64,000 nt of DNA from Prevotella sp. UBA2725 (GCA_002353825.1 DEKJ01000057.1:1-64000); one strand, 5' to 3'; shown: positions 23,737 through 33,399, counted from the stretch's first letter. Notes: generated from the letters alone by a model not told the origin. A program made the numbers and translations.

Positions 23737-24501
23737 TTATTTTAAATCGATGAGCTGCTTGATGAGCGGCTCGAGCTTGTTGAGCTCCAGCATGTTGGCG
23801 GCATCGGAGAGACCCTTGTCGGGATCGGGATGGACCTCAAAGAAGTAGCCCGTGGCTCCGAAGGCCTTCGCGGCAAGCGCCATAGACGGAACGAAGCGAC
23901 GGTCGCCCACCGTTTTGCCATCACCAGCGGAGGGGCGCTGCACACTGTGGGTGCAGTCCATGATGACTGTTGGGGCGATCTCTTTCATGTCGGGGATATT
24001 GCGGAAGTCGACCACGAGGTTGTTGTAGCCGAAGCAGTTGCCGCGCTCCGTGAGCCAAATCTCGCGCGCTCCACTGTCCATTGCTTTCTCATAGGGATAA
24101 CGCATGTCCTTGCCCGAGAGAAACTGTGCCTTCTTGATGTTGACAATCTTTCCGGTCTTCGCTGCTGCCACAAGCAGGTCGGTCTGACGGCAGAGGAAAG
24201 CGGGTATCTGGAGGATGTCGACGACCTCACCGGCGGGCGTGGCCTGCCATGCCTCATGAATGTCAGTGGTGAGTCGCAGCCCATATTTAGCTTTCACGTC
24301 GGCAAGCATTTGCAAGCCTTTGTCGATGCCAGGACCGCGGAAAGAGTGGAGACTCGTGCGGTTGGCCTTGTCGAAGCTCGCCTTGAAGATGATGTCGGTG
24401 CCGAGCTCGCGGTTGATGCGTACGAGCTCCCGAGCAACGGTGTCCAAGAGTTCTGCCGATTCAATGACACAAGGTCCGGCTATAAGTTTTATATTTGACA
24501 T
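23737..24501 (-). CDS. kdsA: 3-deoxy-D-manno-octulosonate 8-phosphate synthase
   Basis: Condenses arabinose-5-phosphate with phosphoenolpyruvate to KDO-8-phosphate for lipid A-core synthesis. The 254-residue protein shows IAGPCVIES, FKASFDKANRTS, LTTDIHEAWQA, LCRQTDLLVAAAKTG, and the C-terminal VIMDCTHSVQRPSAGDGKTVGDR, all diagnostic of KdsA. It is the first gene of the kdsA-kdsD pair. Confidence 0.97.
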   Translation of the reverse strand: MSNIKLIAGPCVIESAELLDTVARELVRINRELGTDIIFKASFDKANRTSLHSFRGPGIDKGLQMLADVKAKYGLRLTTDIHEAWQATPAGEVVDILQIPAFLCRQTDLLVAAAKTGKIVNIKKAQFLSGKDMRYPYEKAMDSGAREIWLTERGNCFGYNNLVVDFRNIPDMKEIAPTVIMDCTHSVQRPSAGDGKTVGDRRFVPSMALAAKAFGATGYFFEVHPDPDKGLSDAANMLELNKLEPLIKQLIDLK

Positions 24502-24523
24502 ATTTATTTGTTGTATTCAGTGG

Positions 24524-24621
24524 TGTCAGTGCAGTGGCCGGCCTCGTACCGGCCACCAGCCGCAGGGTATTGCATTTTGCCATCCGGGTTGGTGGCCGGT
24601 ACAAGGCCGACCACTGTACTG
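24524..24621. repeat. Dispersed repeat family 2 copy A (GTGCAGTGGCCGG)
   Basis: Two inverse arms, GTGCAGTGGCCGGCCTCGTA...CCGGCCACC and GGTGGCCGGTACAAGGCCGACCACTGTAC, around a short AT-richer loop. The same element in larger form lies at 52545-52712. It fills the gap between mscS-type and kdsA genes on the same strand and could end or attenuate transcription. Confidence 0.75.
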
Positions 24622-24624
24622 TGG

Positions 24625-27150
24625 TTACTGTCCTTTGATTATCTTTTCTGCTTCTTCCTCCGAATCGGCATGTTGAATCTGCGGTGCATCGGGACGGACC
24701 ATGTGTGCGGTATCGGAGACGATATGGATGTCGCGCTGCGGATAAGGAATCTCTATCTCCTTGGCATTGAGTGCGTTGTATACCGCTTCCATAATGTCGC
24801 CCTCAGCATAGATCTGCTTGCGCGAGTCGACCCATGCGAGGATCTTGAAGTCGATGGAGTTGTCGCCGAAACCCGTAAAGACCGTTCTCAGATATTTAAG
24901 GTAATTGGGCTTGTTGAGTTTTGCCACAGCCTCGTCGATAGTCTTCTTGACCTCCGGCACCTTTGAGCCATAAGCCACACCCACGGGGATAATGGAGAGC
25001 ACGTTTCCGTGGTTGCGCGTGAGATTCTTATAGTTCTTGGAGAAGAGCTGCGAGTTCTGGAAGGCGATGACTGAGCCGTCGAGCGCCTCCAGCGTTGTAG
25101 AGGTGTAACTGATGTTGCTCACCGTACCCTTCGTGCCATCGATAGAGATGTAGTCTCCGACCTTGATTCGTCCGGCCATAAGCGAGATGCCATAGTAGAG
25201 GTTCTCTAGGATATCCTTCATAGCGAAACCGATACCGGTAGAGAGACCTGCCGAGATAGCCACGATCCATGAGTTGTCGATGTGGAAGATCATGAGCGTG
25301 ATGAGCAGCCATGCGCCCCAGATAACGACTTGGATGAGGTTGCGCCAGATAGCCGTGCGACTCTCCACGTTCTGCACGACCATTTTCCGGTTCTCTTTCT
25401 TGGCTCTCCGCTCCTCGCGTTTCATAAGTTGATAGTGAAGCGTATGAAGCGAGACGTGGTTGACGTATTTGGCGATGAAGAAGAGTATAGCAGCCTGGAC
25501 AGCCCGCATGATACTGAACGTGATCTTCGTCGTGTGGATGAGTGGACGGTTGAAGAGTTGGAGCGAGGTATCGCTGAGGTTGAACACATCAGCAGCCCAG
25601 TAGATACTGATCAGCACCGATAGGGTGCCCAAGATAGGAAGCACTGCTGTATAGATGAGCCTGAAGAACCACGTACGGCTTACGGGTGTGTCATCATCGA
25701 AATATTTTCGTTTGGGATTACGGCCATATTGACGGAGCAGGTCGGATGCGCAGGTGATGGTTAGGATACACGTCATCTGCATCGTCCACCAGATGAGCAT
25801 CTCGACGGAGAAGAGCGTGTAGCCACTCATTGATGCAATGTCGCTGGCAATGAAGACGAGAAACGACACCCATGCATAGAAAGAGTCAGACCCCGGAAGG
25901 TCTTTGGCGTTATGCTGGAGCGTGAACCACTGCCATACCGTTGCTGCAAGCAAGATCGGCGGCATGATGAGATCCGTCAAGTCGTTGGGGATGAGGATGA
26001 TACGGAAGAAGATGACGATGAAGCACATCGCCATGATTGGCGAATAAATACGGAATCCATGGCGTATCTGCGTGCCATTGAGTCGGATGAGCAAAGAAAA
26101 CAGAATAACGGCCATTAGCCAAGCATACTCCACGAGTAAGCCGGAGGCCATGGAGAGGAAGTTCTGATCTATCGTCGCCTTGATAATTCCAAGCACTGCT
26201 GCGAAGGTTGTCACGGTAGCCGAGAGGATGATGCAAAAGCGCTTGGCCTTGAAGTCTTCCTTTGCCTTCTCGCCACTGTCGGAGCCGAAGAGCCAGTGGA
26301 GGATGAAGTCGGCCTTGTTCTTCTTCATAAGTCGTGTCACGATGAAGCCGATGACGAAATAGGAAATGGCAGCGGCAATGAGGCCATAGAAGACGATGAT
26401 AGCGAGCAGGACGAGGATGATGCGGCTATCCCAGTCGGAATGGAATTGATTGACAGGCTTATATTTCTCCGATACATTTTCCGAGGTCTGCCTGACCTGT
26501 TGCCGGATGTTCCTCAGAATTGTAAAGAAGTTGGTGCCATCGTTGGAAAAGATGCTGGCCTGGATTTCGGCATAGCGGTGGTTGGCATAGTCGTTCAATG
26601 CGCGCAGCCGGGCATCGGTACGTTTGTAAATCGCAATGTATTGCTGGTTCTGCTCCTTGTTATAGTTAAGCGTGTGCCGAATGCTTACGGCAAGGGTCAG
26701 ACATACGTTGCGGTCGATCTGCTCCTGGGGAGTCAGCACTTCTGTGTACATCGTGCTGAGGTCGGTTATCAGACTGTCGTAGCGTGCGATCTCGGTGTTG
26801 GCCTCATTGACATACTCTCGGAAAGGGCCGACAGTCTGACGGAAGTCGCGGTACTGCTCAGTGGCTTCGTGACAGGCATAGGTGAGGTCGAACACGTTGC
26901 CGCTTTTCTGCGAATAGAGCATGATAGCGTTCTGCTGACTGCGCTGCATGTTGCTGATCAGGTTGAGCATCACCTGCTGCTGCTTTTCTTTCTCGGCACC
27001 CGACTGCTTTCCGAGCTTGTTGTAAGTGTGTGTGAGCTCGATACGGAGCATCTTGAGTGTGCCTCCGATGTTGCGCTCCTTAAGGACGGCTTGGGAGGGC
27101 AAGACGAAGAGCAGAGTGAGGAGTATAGTGATAACAAATGACCTGCGCAT
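24625..27150 (-). CDS. Large MscS-family mechanosensitive channel
   Basis: 841 residues. The signal peptide (MRRSFVITILLTLLFVLPSQA) is followed by a periplasmic helical region (~25-240), then about ten membrane segments (~250-610) and a C-terminal MscS domain whose pore helix and beta domain read AISAGLSTGIGFAMKDILEN, GDYISIDGTKGTVSNISY and IAFQNSQLFSKNYKNL. The size and periplasmic domain resemble MscK/YbdG-like members rather than the 286-residue E. coli MscS. It should release osmolytes under hypo-osmotic shock. The ATG at 27150 is used because the promoter element 27200-27193 lies just upstream of it and inside any longer frame. Confidence 0.92.
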   Translation of the reverse strand: MRRSFVITILLTLLFVLPSQAVLKERNIGGTLKMLRIELTHTYNKLGKQSGAEKEKQQQVMLNLISNMQRSQQNAIMLYSQKSGNVFDLTYACHEATEQYRDFRQTVGPFREYVNEANTEIARYDSLITDLSTMYTEVLTPQEQIDRNVCLTLAVSIRHTLNYNKEQNQQYIAIYKRTDARLRALNDYANHRYAEIQASIFSNDGTNFFTILRNIRQQVRQTSENVSEKYKPVNQFHSDWDSRIILVLLAIIVFYGLIAAAISYFVIGFIVTRLMKKNKADFILHWLFGSDSGEKAKEDFKAKRFCIILSATVTTFAAVLGIIKATIDQNFLSMASGLLVEYAWLMAVILFSLLIRLNGTQIRHGFRIYSPIMAMCFIVIFFRIILIPNDLTDLIMPPILLAATVWQWFTLQHNAKDLPGSDSFYAWVSFLVFIASDIASMSGYTLFSVEMLIWWTMQMTCILTITCASDLLRQYGRNPKRKYFDDDTPVSRTWFFRLIYTAVLPILGTLSVLISIYWAADVFNLSDTSLQLFNRPLIHTTKITFSIMRAVQAAILFFIAKYVNHVSLHTLHYQLMKREERRAKKENRKMVVQNVESRTAIWRNLIQVVIWGAWLLITLMIFHIDNSWIVAISAGLSTGIGFAMKDILENLYYGISLMAGRIKVGDYISIDGTKGTVSNISYTSTTLEALDGSVIAFQNSQLFSKNYKNLTRNHGNVLSIIPVGVAYGSKVPEVKKTIDEAVAKLNKPNYLKYLRTVFTGFGDNSIDFKILAWVDSRKQIYAEGDIMEAVYNALNAKEIEIPYPQRDIHIVSDTAHMVRPDAPQIQHADSEEEAEKIIKGQ

Positions 27151-27192
27151 ATGTTCGATTTTCGCTGTTATTTCTATGTGAATTATATGATG

Positions 27193-27200
27193 CAAAGTTA
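27193..27200 (-). promoter_or_regulatory. Promoter -7 element of the MscS-type gene
   Basis: TAACTTTG on the minus strand, about 42 bases before the start codon at 27150. Confidence 0.55.
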
Positions 27201-27263
27201 CTAATTATCCCTCAAAGCACCAAACGTTTCGGGATTACAGCGTAATGGAATGGTGTTAAAAAA

Positions 27264-27304
27264 GTAATCGCAGTGCGATTAAAGTTAAATCGCATCGCGA
27301 TTAC
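27264..27304. repeat. Imperfect 17-bp inverted repeat between divergent genes
   Basis: GTAATCGCAGTGCGATT and AATCGCATCGCGATTAC form a hairpin with 15 of 17 pairs around a seven-base loop. Each arm is itself nearly palindromic. It sits upstream of both the MscS-type and M3 peptidase promoters and could be a regulator site. The rest of the gap (27305-27447) is AT-rich with no gene visible. Confidence 0.6.
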
Positions 27305-27471
27305 AGTGATAACGTATTACGATTCATGGCTGTGTTTTGACTGTTAATAAATGTAACAATGTAACATTTATGGGAAGACATGGAAATAATCAAAGAATGG
27401 GTTTAACTTTCAGAACTGCTAAATCTTAAAATATCCACGGTAAAACCTTTGGTGGTTTCGGAGAAAATACT

Positions 27472-27479
27472 TACCTTTG
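27472..27479 (+). promoter_or_regulatory. Promoter -7 element of the M3 peptidase operon
   Basis: TACCTTTG with TTTG at 27448-27451, exactly 20 bases upstream. The ATG at 27488 is only eight bases further, so the transcript is nearly leaderless. Confidence 0.7.
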
Positions 27480-27487
27480 TACTTGAT

Positions 27488-29551
27488 ATGGAAAGCATAA
27501 ACAAGAACCCTTTCATGGAGCCTTATGGGACGCTCCACGACACGGTACCGTTCAATAAAATACAGTTTGAAGACTTCGAGCCTGCCTTTCTCGAAGGCAT
27601 CAAACGCGATGACGAGGCTATCGCTAAAATTATAGATAACCCCGAAGAGCCTACGTTTGACAATACCATCGCGTGGACGGACGACTCCAAAGGCGAGCAC
27701 TATTACGATCTGCTCGACCGTGTGTCGAACGTGTTCTCATGCCTGATGAGTGCCAATACGAACCCGAAGATGGAGGCGCTCGCTCAAAAGCTCAGTCCGA
27801 TATTGACAAAGCATGAGAACGACGTGACGCTGAATCCGAAGCTCTTCGCTCGCGTGAAGGCCGTGCATGACCATCATCGTGAGCTGACACCTGAGGAGCA
27901 GATGCTGCTCGACAAGGAATATGACGGTTTCGTGCGCAGTGGTGCACTGCTTGACGAAGCGGGGAAAGATAAGTTGCGTAAACTGACGGAAGAGGCGTCG
28001 GTACTCGCGCTGAAGTTTTCGCAGAACCTGCTGAAAGAAAATAAGGCTTTCATCTTGCATATCACGGATAAAGCGCAGCTCGACGGACTGCCTGAAACGG
28101 CCGTTGATGCTGCTGTCCAGGCTGCTAAAGATCGCAACCTCGAAGGTTGGGTGTTCACTCTCGACTATCCGAGCTATTCGCCGTTTATGACTTACTCCAC
28201 GCAGCGTGACCTCCGCAAGCAGCTTTATATGGCACGCGCCACGGAGTGTACACACGACAACGATGCCAACAACCTCGATATCTGCAAGCAGATCGTAAAC
28301 CTGCGCCGTGAGATAGCGCAGCTCCTTGGCTATGACACGTTTGCCGACTATGTGCTCAAGTATCGCATGGCAAGCAATGTCAAGAACGTCTATAAGTTGC
28401 TCTACGACCTCATTGATGCCTATAAGCCGACGGCTATTAAAGAGGTGAAGGCCATTGAGGACGAGGCTAAGAAACTTGAGGGCGACGACTTTACACTGGA
28501 GCCGTGGGACTTTTCCTATTATTCTCATAAGTTGCAGATGGAGAAATACAACCTCGATGCAGAGATGCTTCGGCCGTATTTCCAGCTCGACAATGTTATA
28601 AAAGGTGTTTTTGGACTGGCCAATAAGCTCTATGGCATCACGTTCAAGGAAAATAAAGATATCCAAGTATATCACCCCGATGTGAAGGCTTACGAGGTCT
28701 TTGACAAGGACGGCAGTTATCTGGCTGTGTTCTACGCTGACTTCTATCCGCGTGAAGGTAAGCAAGACGGCGCCTGGTTGACAGAGTTCCAGGGACAGTG
28801 GATCACGAAGAAAGGCAAGAACGTGAGACCGCATGTGAGCGTGGTGACTAACTTTACCAAGCCCACGGCCACGAAGCCGGCATTGCTGACGCTTGGTGAG
28901 GTGGAGACCTTCCTCCATGAGTTCGGCCATTCTCTTCATGGTATGTTCGCCAACACGCGCTTCGAGAGTCTCTCGGGCACCAACGTGTGGTGGGACTTTG
29001 TGGAGATGCCTTCACAGTTTATGGAAAACTATGCCGTGGAGCCGGAGTTCCTTCACACTTTCGCTTTCCATTACAAGACCGGTGAGCCTATCCCTGATGA
29101 GCTCATTAAGCGCATCCAGAAGAGCCGCAACTTCAATGTGGCTTACGCTTGCATGAGACAGGTGAGCTTCGGACTGCTCGACATGGCTTACTATACGCAG
29201 AAGAAACCATTTACCCAAGATATCATCCCCTTCGAGAAGAATGCGTGGAAAGACGCCATCATCACGAAGCAGTTACCTAACACTTGCATGACTGTGCAGT
29301 TCTCGCACATCATGGCAGGCGGCTATGCAGCAGGCTACTATAGTTATAAGTGGGCCGAGGTGCTTGATGCAGATGCCTTCTCGGTGTTCAAGAAGGAGGG
29401 AATCTTTAACCGTGATACGGCTCAGCGTTTCCGCGACTGCATCCTTTCGAAAGGTGGCACGGAGCACCCGATGACGCTCTACAAACGTTTCCGTGGAGGT
29501 GAGCCCACGATTGATGCACTGCTTGAGAGAAACGGAATAAAAAAGAAGTAA
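27488..29551 (+). CDS. M3 family metallopeptidase (peptidyl-dipeptidase Dcp type)
   Basis: Zinc oligopeptidase that removes C-terminal dipeptides or degrades short peptides. The 687-residue protein carries the HEFGH zinc motif at H477 in TFLHEFGHSLHGMFA, with the downstream Glu in WDFVEMPSQFMENYAVEP. Length and the N-terminal NPFMEPYGTLHDTVPF fit the Dcp subgroup. There is no signal peptide, so it is probably cytoplasmic. The start at 27488 is set by the promoter; an in-frame ATG 13 codons upstream overlaps the promoter. It begins a five-gene same-strand run to 33274. Confidence 0.93.
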   Translation: MESINKNPFMEPYGTLHDTVPFNKIQFEDFEPAFLEGIKRDDEAIAKIIDNPEEPTFDNTIAWTDDSKGEHYYDLLDRVSNVFSCLMSANTNPKMEALAQKLSPILTKHENDVTLNPKLFARVKAVHDHHRELTPEEQMLLDKEYDGFVRSGALLDEAGKDKLRKLTEEASVLALKFSQNLLKENKAFILHITDKAQLDGLPETAVDAAVQAAKDRNLEGWVFTLDYPSYSPFMTYSTQRDLRKQLYMARATECTHDNDANNLDICKQIVNLRREIAQLLGYDTFADYVLKYRMASNVKNVYKLLYDLIDAYKPTAIKEVKAIEDEAKKLEGDDFTLEPWDFSYYSHKLQMEKYNLDAEMLRPYFQLDNVIKGVFGLANKLYGITFKENKDIQVYHPDVKAYEVFDKDGSYLAVFYADFYPREGKQDGAWLTEFQGQWITKKGKNVRPHVSVVTNFTKPTATKPALLTLGEVETFLHEFGHSLHGMFANTRFESLSGTNVWWDFVEMPSQFMENYAVEPEFLHTFAFHYKTGEPIPDELIKRIQKSRNFNVAYACMRQVSFGLLDMAYYTQKKPFTQDIIPFEKNAWKDAIITKQLPNTCMTVQFSHIMAGGYAAGYYSYKWAEVLDADAFSVFKKEGIFNRDTAQRFRDCILSKGGTEHPMTLYKRFRGGEPTIDALLERNGIKKK

Positions 29552-29554
29552 ACA

Positions 29555-29995
29555 ATGAAGGACGAGGAAGAGACGGAAAAGCAGCGGCAGCTCGATAACC
29601 GCTATCTGCGCATGGCGCACATATGGTCGGAAAACTCCTACTGCAAGCGACGCAAGGTCGGTGCCTTAGTTGTGAAGGACAAGACCATTATCAGCGACGG
29701 CTACAACGGTACGCCGAGCGGTTTTGAGAATGTCTGTGAGGACGAGAACAACGTCACGAAGCCTTATGTGCTTCATGCCGAGGCCAACGCCATCACGAAG
29801 CTCGCACGCAGTACGAACAGTGGTGAAGGTGCCACGCTCTATGTCACTGCCTCACCTTGTATCGAATGTGCCAAGCTCATCATCCAGGCAGGCATCAAGC
29901 GTGTGGTCTATGGTGAGAAATACCGTCTTGACGATGGCCTTCGACTCCTGCAGCGTGCCGGCGTAGAGACCGTGTATTGCGGTCCGGAAGAATAA
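29555..29995 (+). CDS. dCMP deaminase family protein
   Basis: 146 residues of the cytidine/deoxycytidylate deaminase fold. The zinc site is HAEANAITKLA (His ligand, catalytic Glu) and SPCIECAKLIIQAG (two Cys). The insertion YNGTPSGFENVCEDENN between strands is typical of dCMP deaminases (ComEB-like), which feed dUMP to thymidylate synthesis. It starts three bases after the peptidase stop, so it belongs to the same operon. Confidence 0.92.
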   Translation: MKDEEETEKQRQLDNRYLRMAHIWSENSYCKRRKVGALVVKDKTIISDGYNGTPSGFENVCEDENNVTKPYVLHAEANAITKLARSTNSGEGATLYVTASPCIECAKLIIQAGIKRVVYGEKYRLDDGLRLLQRAGVETVYCGPEE

Positions 29996-30026
29996 CAGCC
30001 ACTGCACTGAACAATAAAACAAGACA

Positions 30027-31670
30027 ATGAAGAAAGAAAACAAATACCGTTTTATGCCGCTTTGGATGGCCTTATGCATGATCTTAGGTATCATGATAGG
30101 GTCGTTCTATGCCAACCACTTCTCGGGCAACAGGCTGACAATAATCAATAATGGTTCAAACAGGCTTAACAACCTTCTGCGAATCATTGATGATCAGTAT
30201 GTCGACCCCGTAAATATCGACTCGTTGGTTGATAAAGCCATACCTACAATTCTCTCTGAGCTCGATCCGCACTCTGTCTACATCCCAGCTAAGGATGCAC
30301 AGATGGCTGCTGACGACCTTAATGGAAGTTTCTCGGGGGTAGGCATTGAGTTTACAATTCGTCAGGATACCATTCATGTGCAGAACGTAATCAAGAATGG
30401 TCCAGCAGAGAAAGCGGGTATCATTGCCGGTGACAAAATTGTGTATGTTGACGGAAAGAAGTTTGTAGGCAAGCAGGTGACAAACGAGGAAGCCATGCAT
30501 CGCCTCAAGGGCCCTTCGGGCTCAAAGGTGAAGATCGGCGTGCAGCGCTATGGACATAAGGGCATTATCACTTATACCGTGACACGTGCTGAGATTCCTA
30601 CGAAGACCATCACGGCAACCTACATGCTTGATGACAACACGGGATATATTAAGGTGAAGAACTTCGGTGAGAAGACTTATCCGGAGCTGCTTGTGGCACT
30701 TGCCAACCTTCAGCAGCACGGCTTCAAGAACCTCGTCATTGATCTTCGTGACAATCCCGGCGGCTATCTCCAGAGTGCCGTACAGATGGCCAACGAGTTC
30801 CTCCCTGCCAAGCGACTTATCGTTTACACCCAGGGTCGTAAGTCACCCCGCCAAAACTATGTATCTGATGGTCATGGCGCTTATCAGAATATTCCTCTTG
30901 TAGTGCTTATCAATGAAGGTACAGCTTCGGCAGCAGAGATTTTTACGGGTGCTATGCAGGATAATGACCGCGCAACGGTTATCGGCCGTCGCTCCTTTGG
31001 TAAGGGCCTTGTCCAGCAGCAGATACCGTTCTCTGACGGTTCGCTCATCCGCCTCACGATCGCCCGTTACTACACGCCTTCGGGCCGTTGCATCCAGAAG
31101 CCTTATGTCGATGGCGATGATCAGGATTATGCACAGGATCTCATCGAGCGCTATGAGCACGGTGAGTATTTCTCTCGCGACAGCATCAAACATACAGGTC
31201 CGGCTTATCATACGAGTATAGGACGCGTGGTCTATGGTGGCGGCGGCATCACGCCTGATATCTTCGTACCGGAGGATACCATCGGTATGACTTCTTATTA
31301 TAAGGAGGCAGCCATGAGTGGACTTATCCTGCAGTTCGCCTTTACTTATACGGATAATAACCGGCAGAAGATGAAGGACTTCAAGGAGATGCTGCAGCTC
31401 GCAAGCTATCTCAAGCAGCAGAACACTGTGGGACAGTTTGTCGACTATGCTGATAAGCATGGCTTGCAGCGCCGTAACCTCCTTATCAAGAAGAGTCACT
31501 CTCTCTTGGAGAAATATATCAACGGACGTATCATTTATAACATGCTTGACGAACAGGCTCTTGACGAATATCTTAACCAGGGCGATCCCGATGTCGAGAC
31601 TGCACTGCGAGTGTTTGCGCGCAATGCGGCATTCCCGAAGAAGCCTGTCAAGAAAGTGAAAAGAAGATAA
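30027..31670 (+). CDS. S41 family C-terminal processing protease
   Basis: 547 residues. One N-terminal membrane helix (MPLWMALCMILGIMIGSFYA) anchors the protein facing the periplasm. A PDZ domain (~90-180; LNGSFSGVGIEFTI, IAGDKIVYVDGKK) precedes the protease core with catalytic Ser301 in NEGTASAAEIF and Lys326 in GRRSFGKGLVQQ. A ~140-residue C-terminal extension follows. Ctp proteases trim or degrade periplasmic proteins and peptidoglycan enzymes. It follows the dCMP deaminase by 31 bp. Confidence 0.94.
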   Translation: MKKENKYRFMPLWMALCMILGIMIGSFYANHFSGNRLTIINNGSNRLNNLLRIIDDQYVDPVNIDSLVDKAIPTILSELDPHSVYIPAKDAQMAADDLNGSFSGVGIEFTIRQDTIHVQNVIKNGPAEKAGIIAGDKIVYVDGKKFVGKQVTNEEAMHRLKGPSGSKVKIGVQRYGHKGIITYTVTRAEIPTKTITATYMLDDNTGYIKVKNFGEKTYPELLVALANLQQHGFKNLVIDLRDNPGGYLQSAVQMANEFLPAKRLIVYTQGRKSPRQNYVSDGHGAYQNIPLVVLINEGTASAAEIFTGAMQDNDRATVIGRRSFGKGLVQQQIPFSDGSLIRLTIARYYTPSGRCIQKPYVDGDDQDYAQDLIERYEHGEYFSRDSIKHTGPAYHTSIGRVVYGGGGITPDIFVPEDTIGMTSYYKEAAMSGLILQFAFTYTDNNRQKMKDFKEMLQLASYLKQQNTVGQFVDYADKHGLQRRNLLIKKSHSLLEKYINGRIIYNMLDEQALDEYLNQGDPDVETALRVFARNAAFPKKPVKKVKRR

Positions 31671-31679
31671 TCAAGACAC

Positions 31680-32213
31680 ATGGACAAACAGACACTGAGA
31701 AATCTGATAAAAGAGCGTAAGCAGCAGTTTAGCGTCGACGAACTCATCATCCAATCGGTAGACGTGACACAGCGGTTAGAACAAAACAAGCTTTTCAAAT
31801 TCGCCCATACTGTACTACTCTATTATAGTATGGACGACGAAGTAAATACCCACGGACTTGTCGCTGCTCTACGCCGGGAGGGTAGGCGTGTACTGCTGCC
31901 TCGGATCAGAGATGATCAGAACTTGGATGTCGTGCCCGTTTCTGACAACAGTCTTCATTCACAGGGAAAATATCATATCATGGAACCGTCGGGTGAACCT
32001 TTCACCGACTATAATTCTATTGATATTGCTATCATTCCTGGTCTTGCTTTCACTCAGGACGGGAAGCGACTTGGCAGGGGTAAAGGCTACTATGACCGTC
32101 TGCTTGCGCAGATGCCTTCCGTCTATAAGATGGGACTTTGTTTTCCCTTTCAGTTAGTGCAGGATATTCCGATGAATGAGAATGATATTCTGATGGATGA
32201 AGTGTTTGTATAG
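31680..32213 (+). CDS. 5-formyltetrahydrofolate cyclo-ligase
   Basis: ATP-dependent conversion of 5-formyl-THF to 5,10-methenyl-THF, salvaging folate. The 177-residue protein ends in the signature IIPGLAFTQDGKRLGRGKGYYDRLL with its ATP-binding Gly/Lys residues. It lies nine bases after the S41 protease gene and probably belongs to the same operon. Confidence 0.92.
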   Translation: MDKQTLRNLIKERKQQFSVDELIIQSVDVTQRLEQNKLFKFAHTVLLYYSMDDEVNTHGLVAALRREGRRVLLPRIRDDQNLDVVPVSDNSLHSQGKYHIMEPSGEPFTDYNSIDIAIIPGLAFTQDGKRLGRGKGYYDRLLAQMPSVYKMGLCFPFQLVQDIPMNENDILMDEVFV

Positions 32214-32233
32214 ATAGTGAAATTTGCTTTTTA

Positions 32234-33274
32234 ATGGATTTGAATTTATTGAGTGCGGAGGAGGCAACTCTTCTGCACGATAAGATAGTGAATGCCCAGC
32301 ATATTGTTATTGTGGGGCATTCGCGCCCTGATGGTGATGCTATCGGCTCATGCCTTGCATGGGCAACCTATCTCAATGAAGAGTTTGGCAAAGAAGCGGC
32401 TATTGTTGTGCCCAATGCTTTTCCTGATTTTCTCCATTGGCTGCCGGGAAGAGAGACAATAGTCCGCTATGACAAGCACCCTGAAGAAGTGAAACGACTG
32501 TTCGCTGAGTCTGACCTTGTCTTCTGCTGTGACTTCAACATGTATTCTCGTGTTGATGAGATGGAAGATGTGTTGAAGAATGCCAAAGGTGAGTTTGTCA
32601 TGATTGACCATCACTTGGGTTGCGATATTGACACCGTGGTGCGGGCTTCCTTTCCCGACCTCAGTTCAACGTGTGAGATCGTGTTCCGTCTTGTGTGGCA
32701 GTTGGGTGGCTTCGATAAACTTTCGAAGAAGTTTGCTATCTGCGACTATTGCGGCATGATGACTGACACGGGTGGCTTCACGTTCGCCTCCACGCGTCCG
32801 GAGATCTTCTTTATCATCTGCCAGTTGCTCACCAAAGGCATTGACAAGGACAAGATCTACCGCAATGTGTTCAACAACTACTCGTCGTGGGCCATCCGTC
32901 TCCGGGGATACCTTATGGCACAGAAGCTCAATGTCTTCGAAGACCTTCATGCGAGCTATTATACGATGACGCGTGAAGACATGAAGAACTTTCACTATAA
33001 ACGCGGCGATGCAGAGGGACTCGTCAACGTGCCCTTGCAGATCAAGGGTATGAAATGTAGCGTCTCTCTTCGTGAGGATGACCGCATAGACGGCCGCATC
33101 TGGGTAAGCCTTCGTTCAGTAGACGATTTTTCTGTGGAGGATATGGCCAAGCGCTTCTTCAATGGTGGTGGTCATTTCAATGCGAGCGGAGGCAGGCTCG
33201 ACTGCACGATGGACGAGGCTGTGTCAATCACTAAGAAAGCCTTCGAATATTACAAGGAAAAATTGAAAAAATGA
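32234..33274 (+). CDS. DHH family phosphoesterase (NrnA-like oligoribonuclease/pAp phosphatase)
   Basis: 346 residues with the DHH catalytic motifs GHSRPDGDAIGS, CCDFN, MIDHHLG and CGMMTDTGGF, which bind two Mn ions, and a DHHA1 domain with the substrate-binding GGGHFNASGG near the C-terminus. NrnA-type enzymes degrade short RNA oligomers (nanoRNA) and dephosphorylate pAp. This is the usual oligoribonuclease in phyla lacking Orn. Last gene of the run that began at 27488. Confidence 0.93.
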   Translation: MDLNLLSAEEATLLHDKIVNAQHIVIVGHSRPDGDAIGSCLAWATYLNEEFGKEAAIVVPNAFPDFLHWLPGRETIVRYDKHPEEVKRLFAESDLVFCCDFNMYSRVDEMEDVLKNAKGEFVMIDHHLGCDIDTVVRASFPDLSSTCEIVFRLVWQLGGFDKLSKKFAICDYCGMMTDTGGFTFASTRPEIFFIICQLLTKGIDKDKIYRNVFNNYSSWAIRLRGYLMAQKLNVFEDLHASYYTMTREDMKNFHYKRGDAEGLVNVPLQIKGMKCSVSLREDDRIDGRIWVSLRSVDDFSVEDMAKRFFNGGGHFNASGGRLDCTMDEAVSITKKAFEYYKEKLKK

Positions 33275-33277
33275 AGA

Positions 33278-33398
33278 AATGAAATAATGAAAGAATGAAG
33301 CGTCGCATCGTCGCGCGTCGCAATAACGTTTTTTCGACCTTCCATTTTCATTATTTCATTATTTCATTATTTCGTTATTTCAATATTCAATATTCAAT
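33278..33398. repeat. Inverted AT-rich repeat with GTCGC module, between convergent genes
   Basis: GAAATGAAATAATGAAAG and its inverse (CATTATTTCATTATTTC) flank CGTCGCATCGTCGCGCGTCG followed by CAATAACGTTTTTTC. The GTCGC module recurs at ~63587 (ACGTCGCACGTCGCAATAAG). The structure probably serves as a two-way terminator. Confidence 0.6.
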
Positions 33399-33399
33399 A

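Noticed and set aside
27737..28939. A 400-codon open frame on the minus strand
   Set aside because: Antisense shadow of the M3 peptidase, with no promoter or motif of its own.
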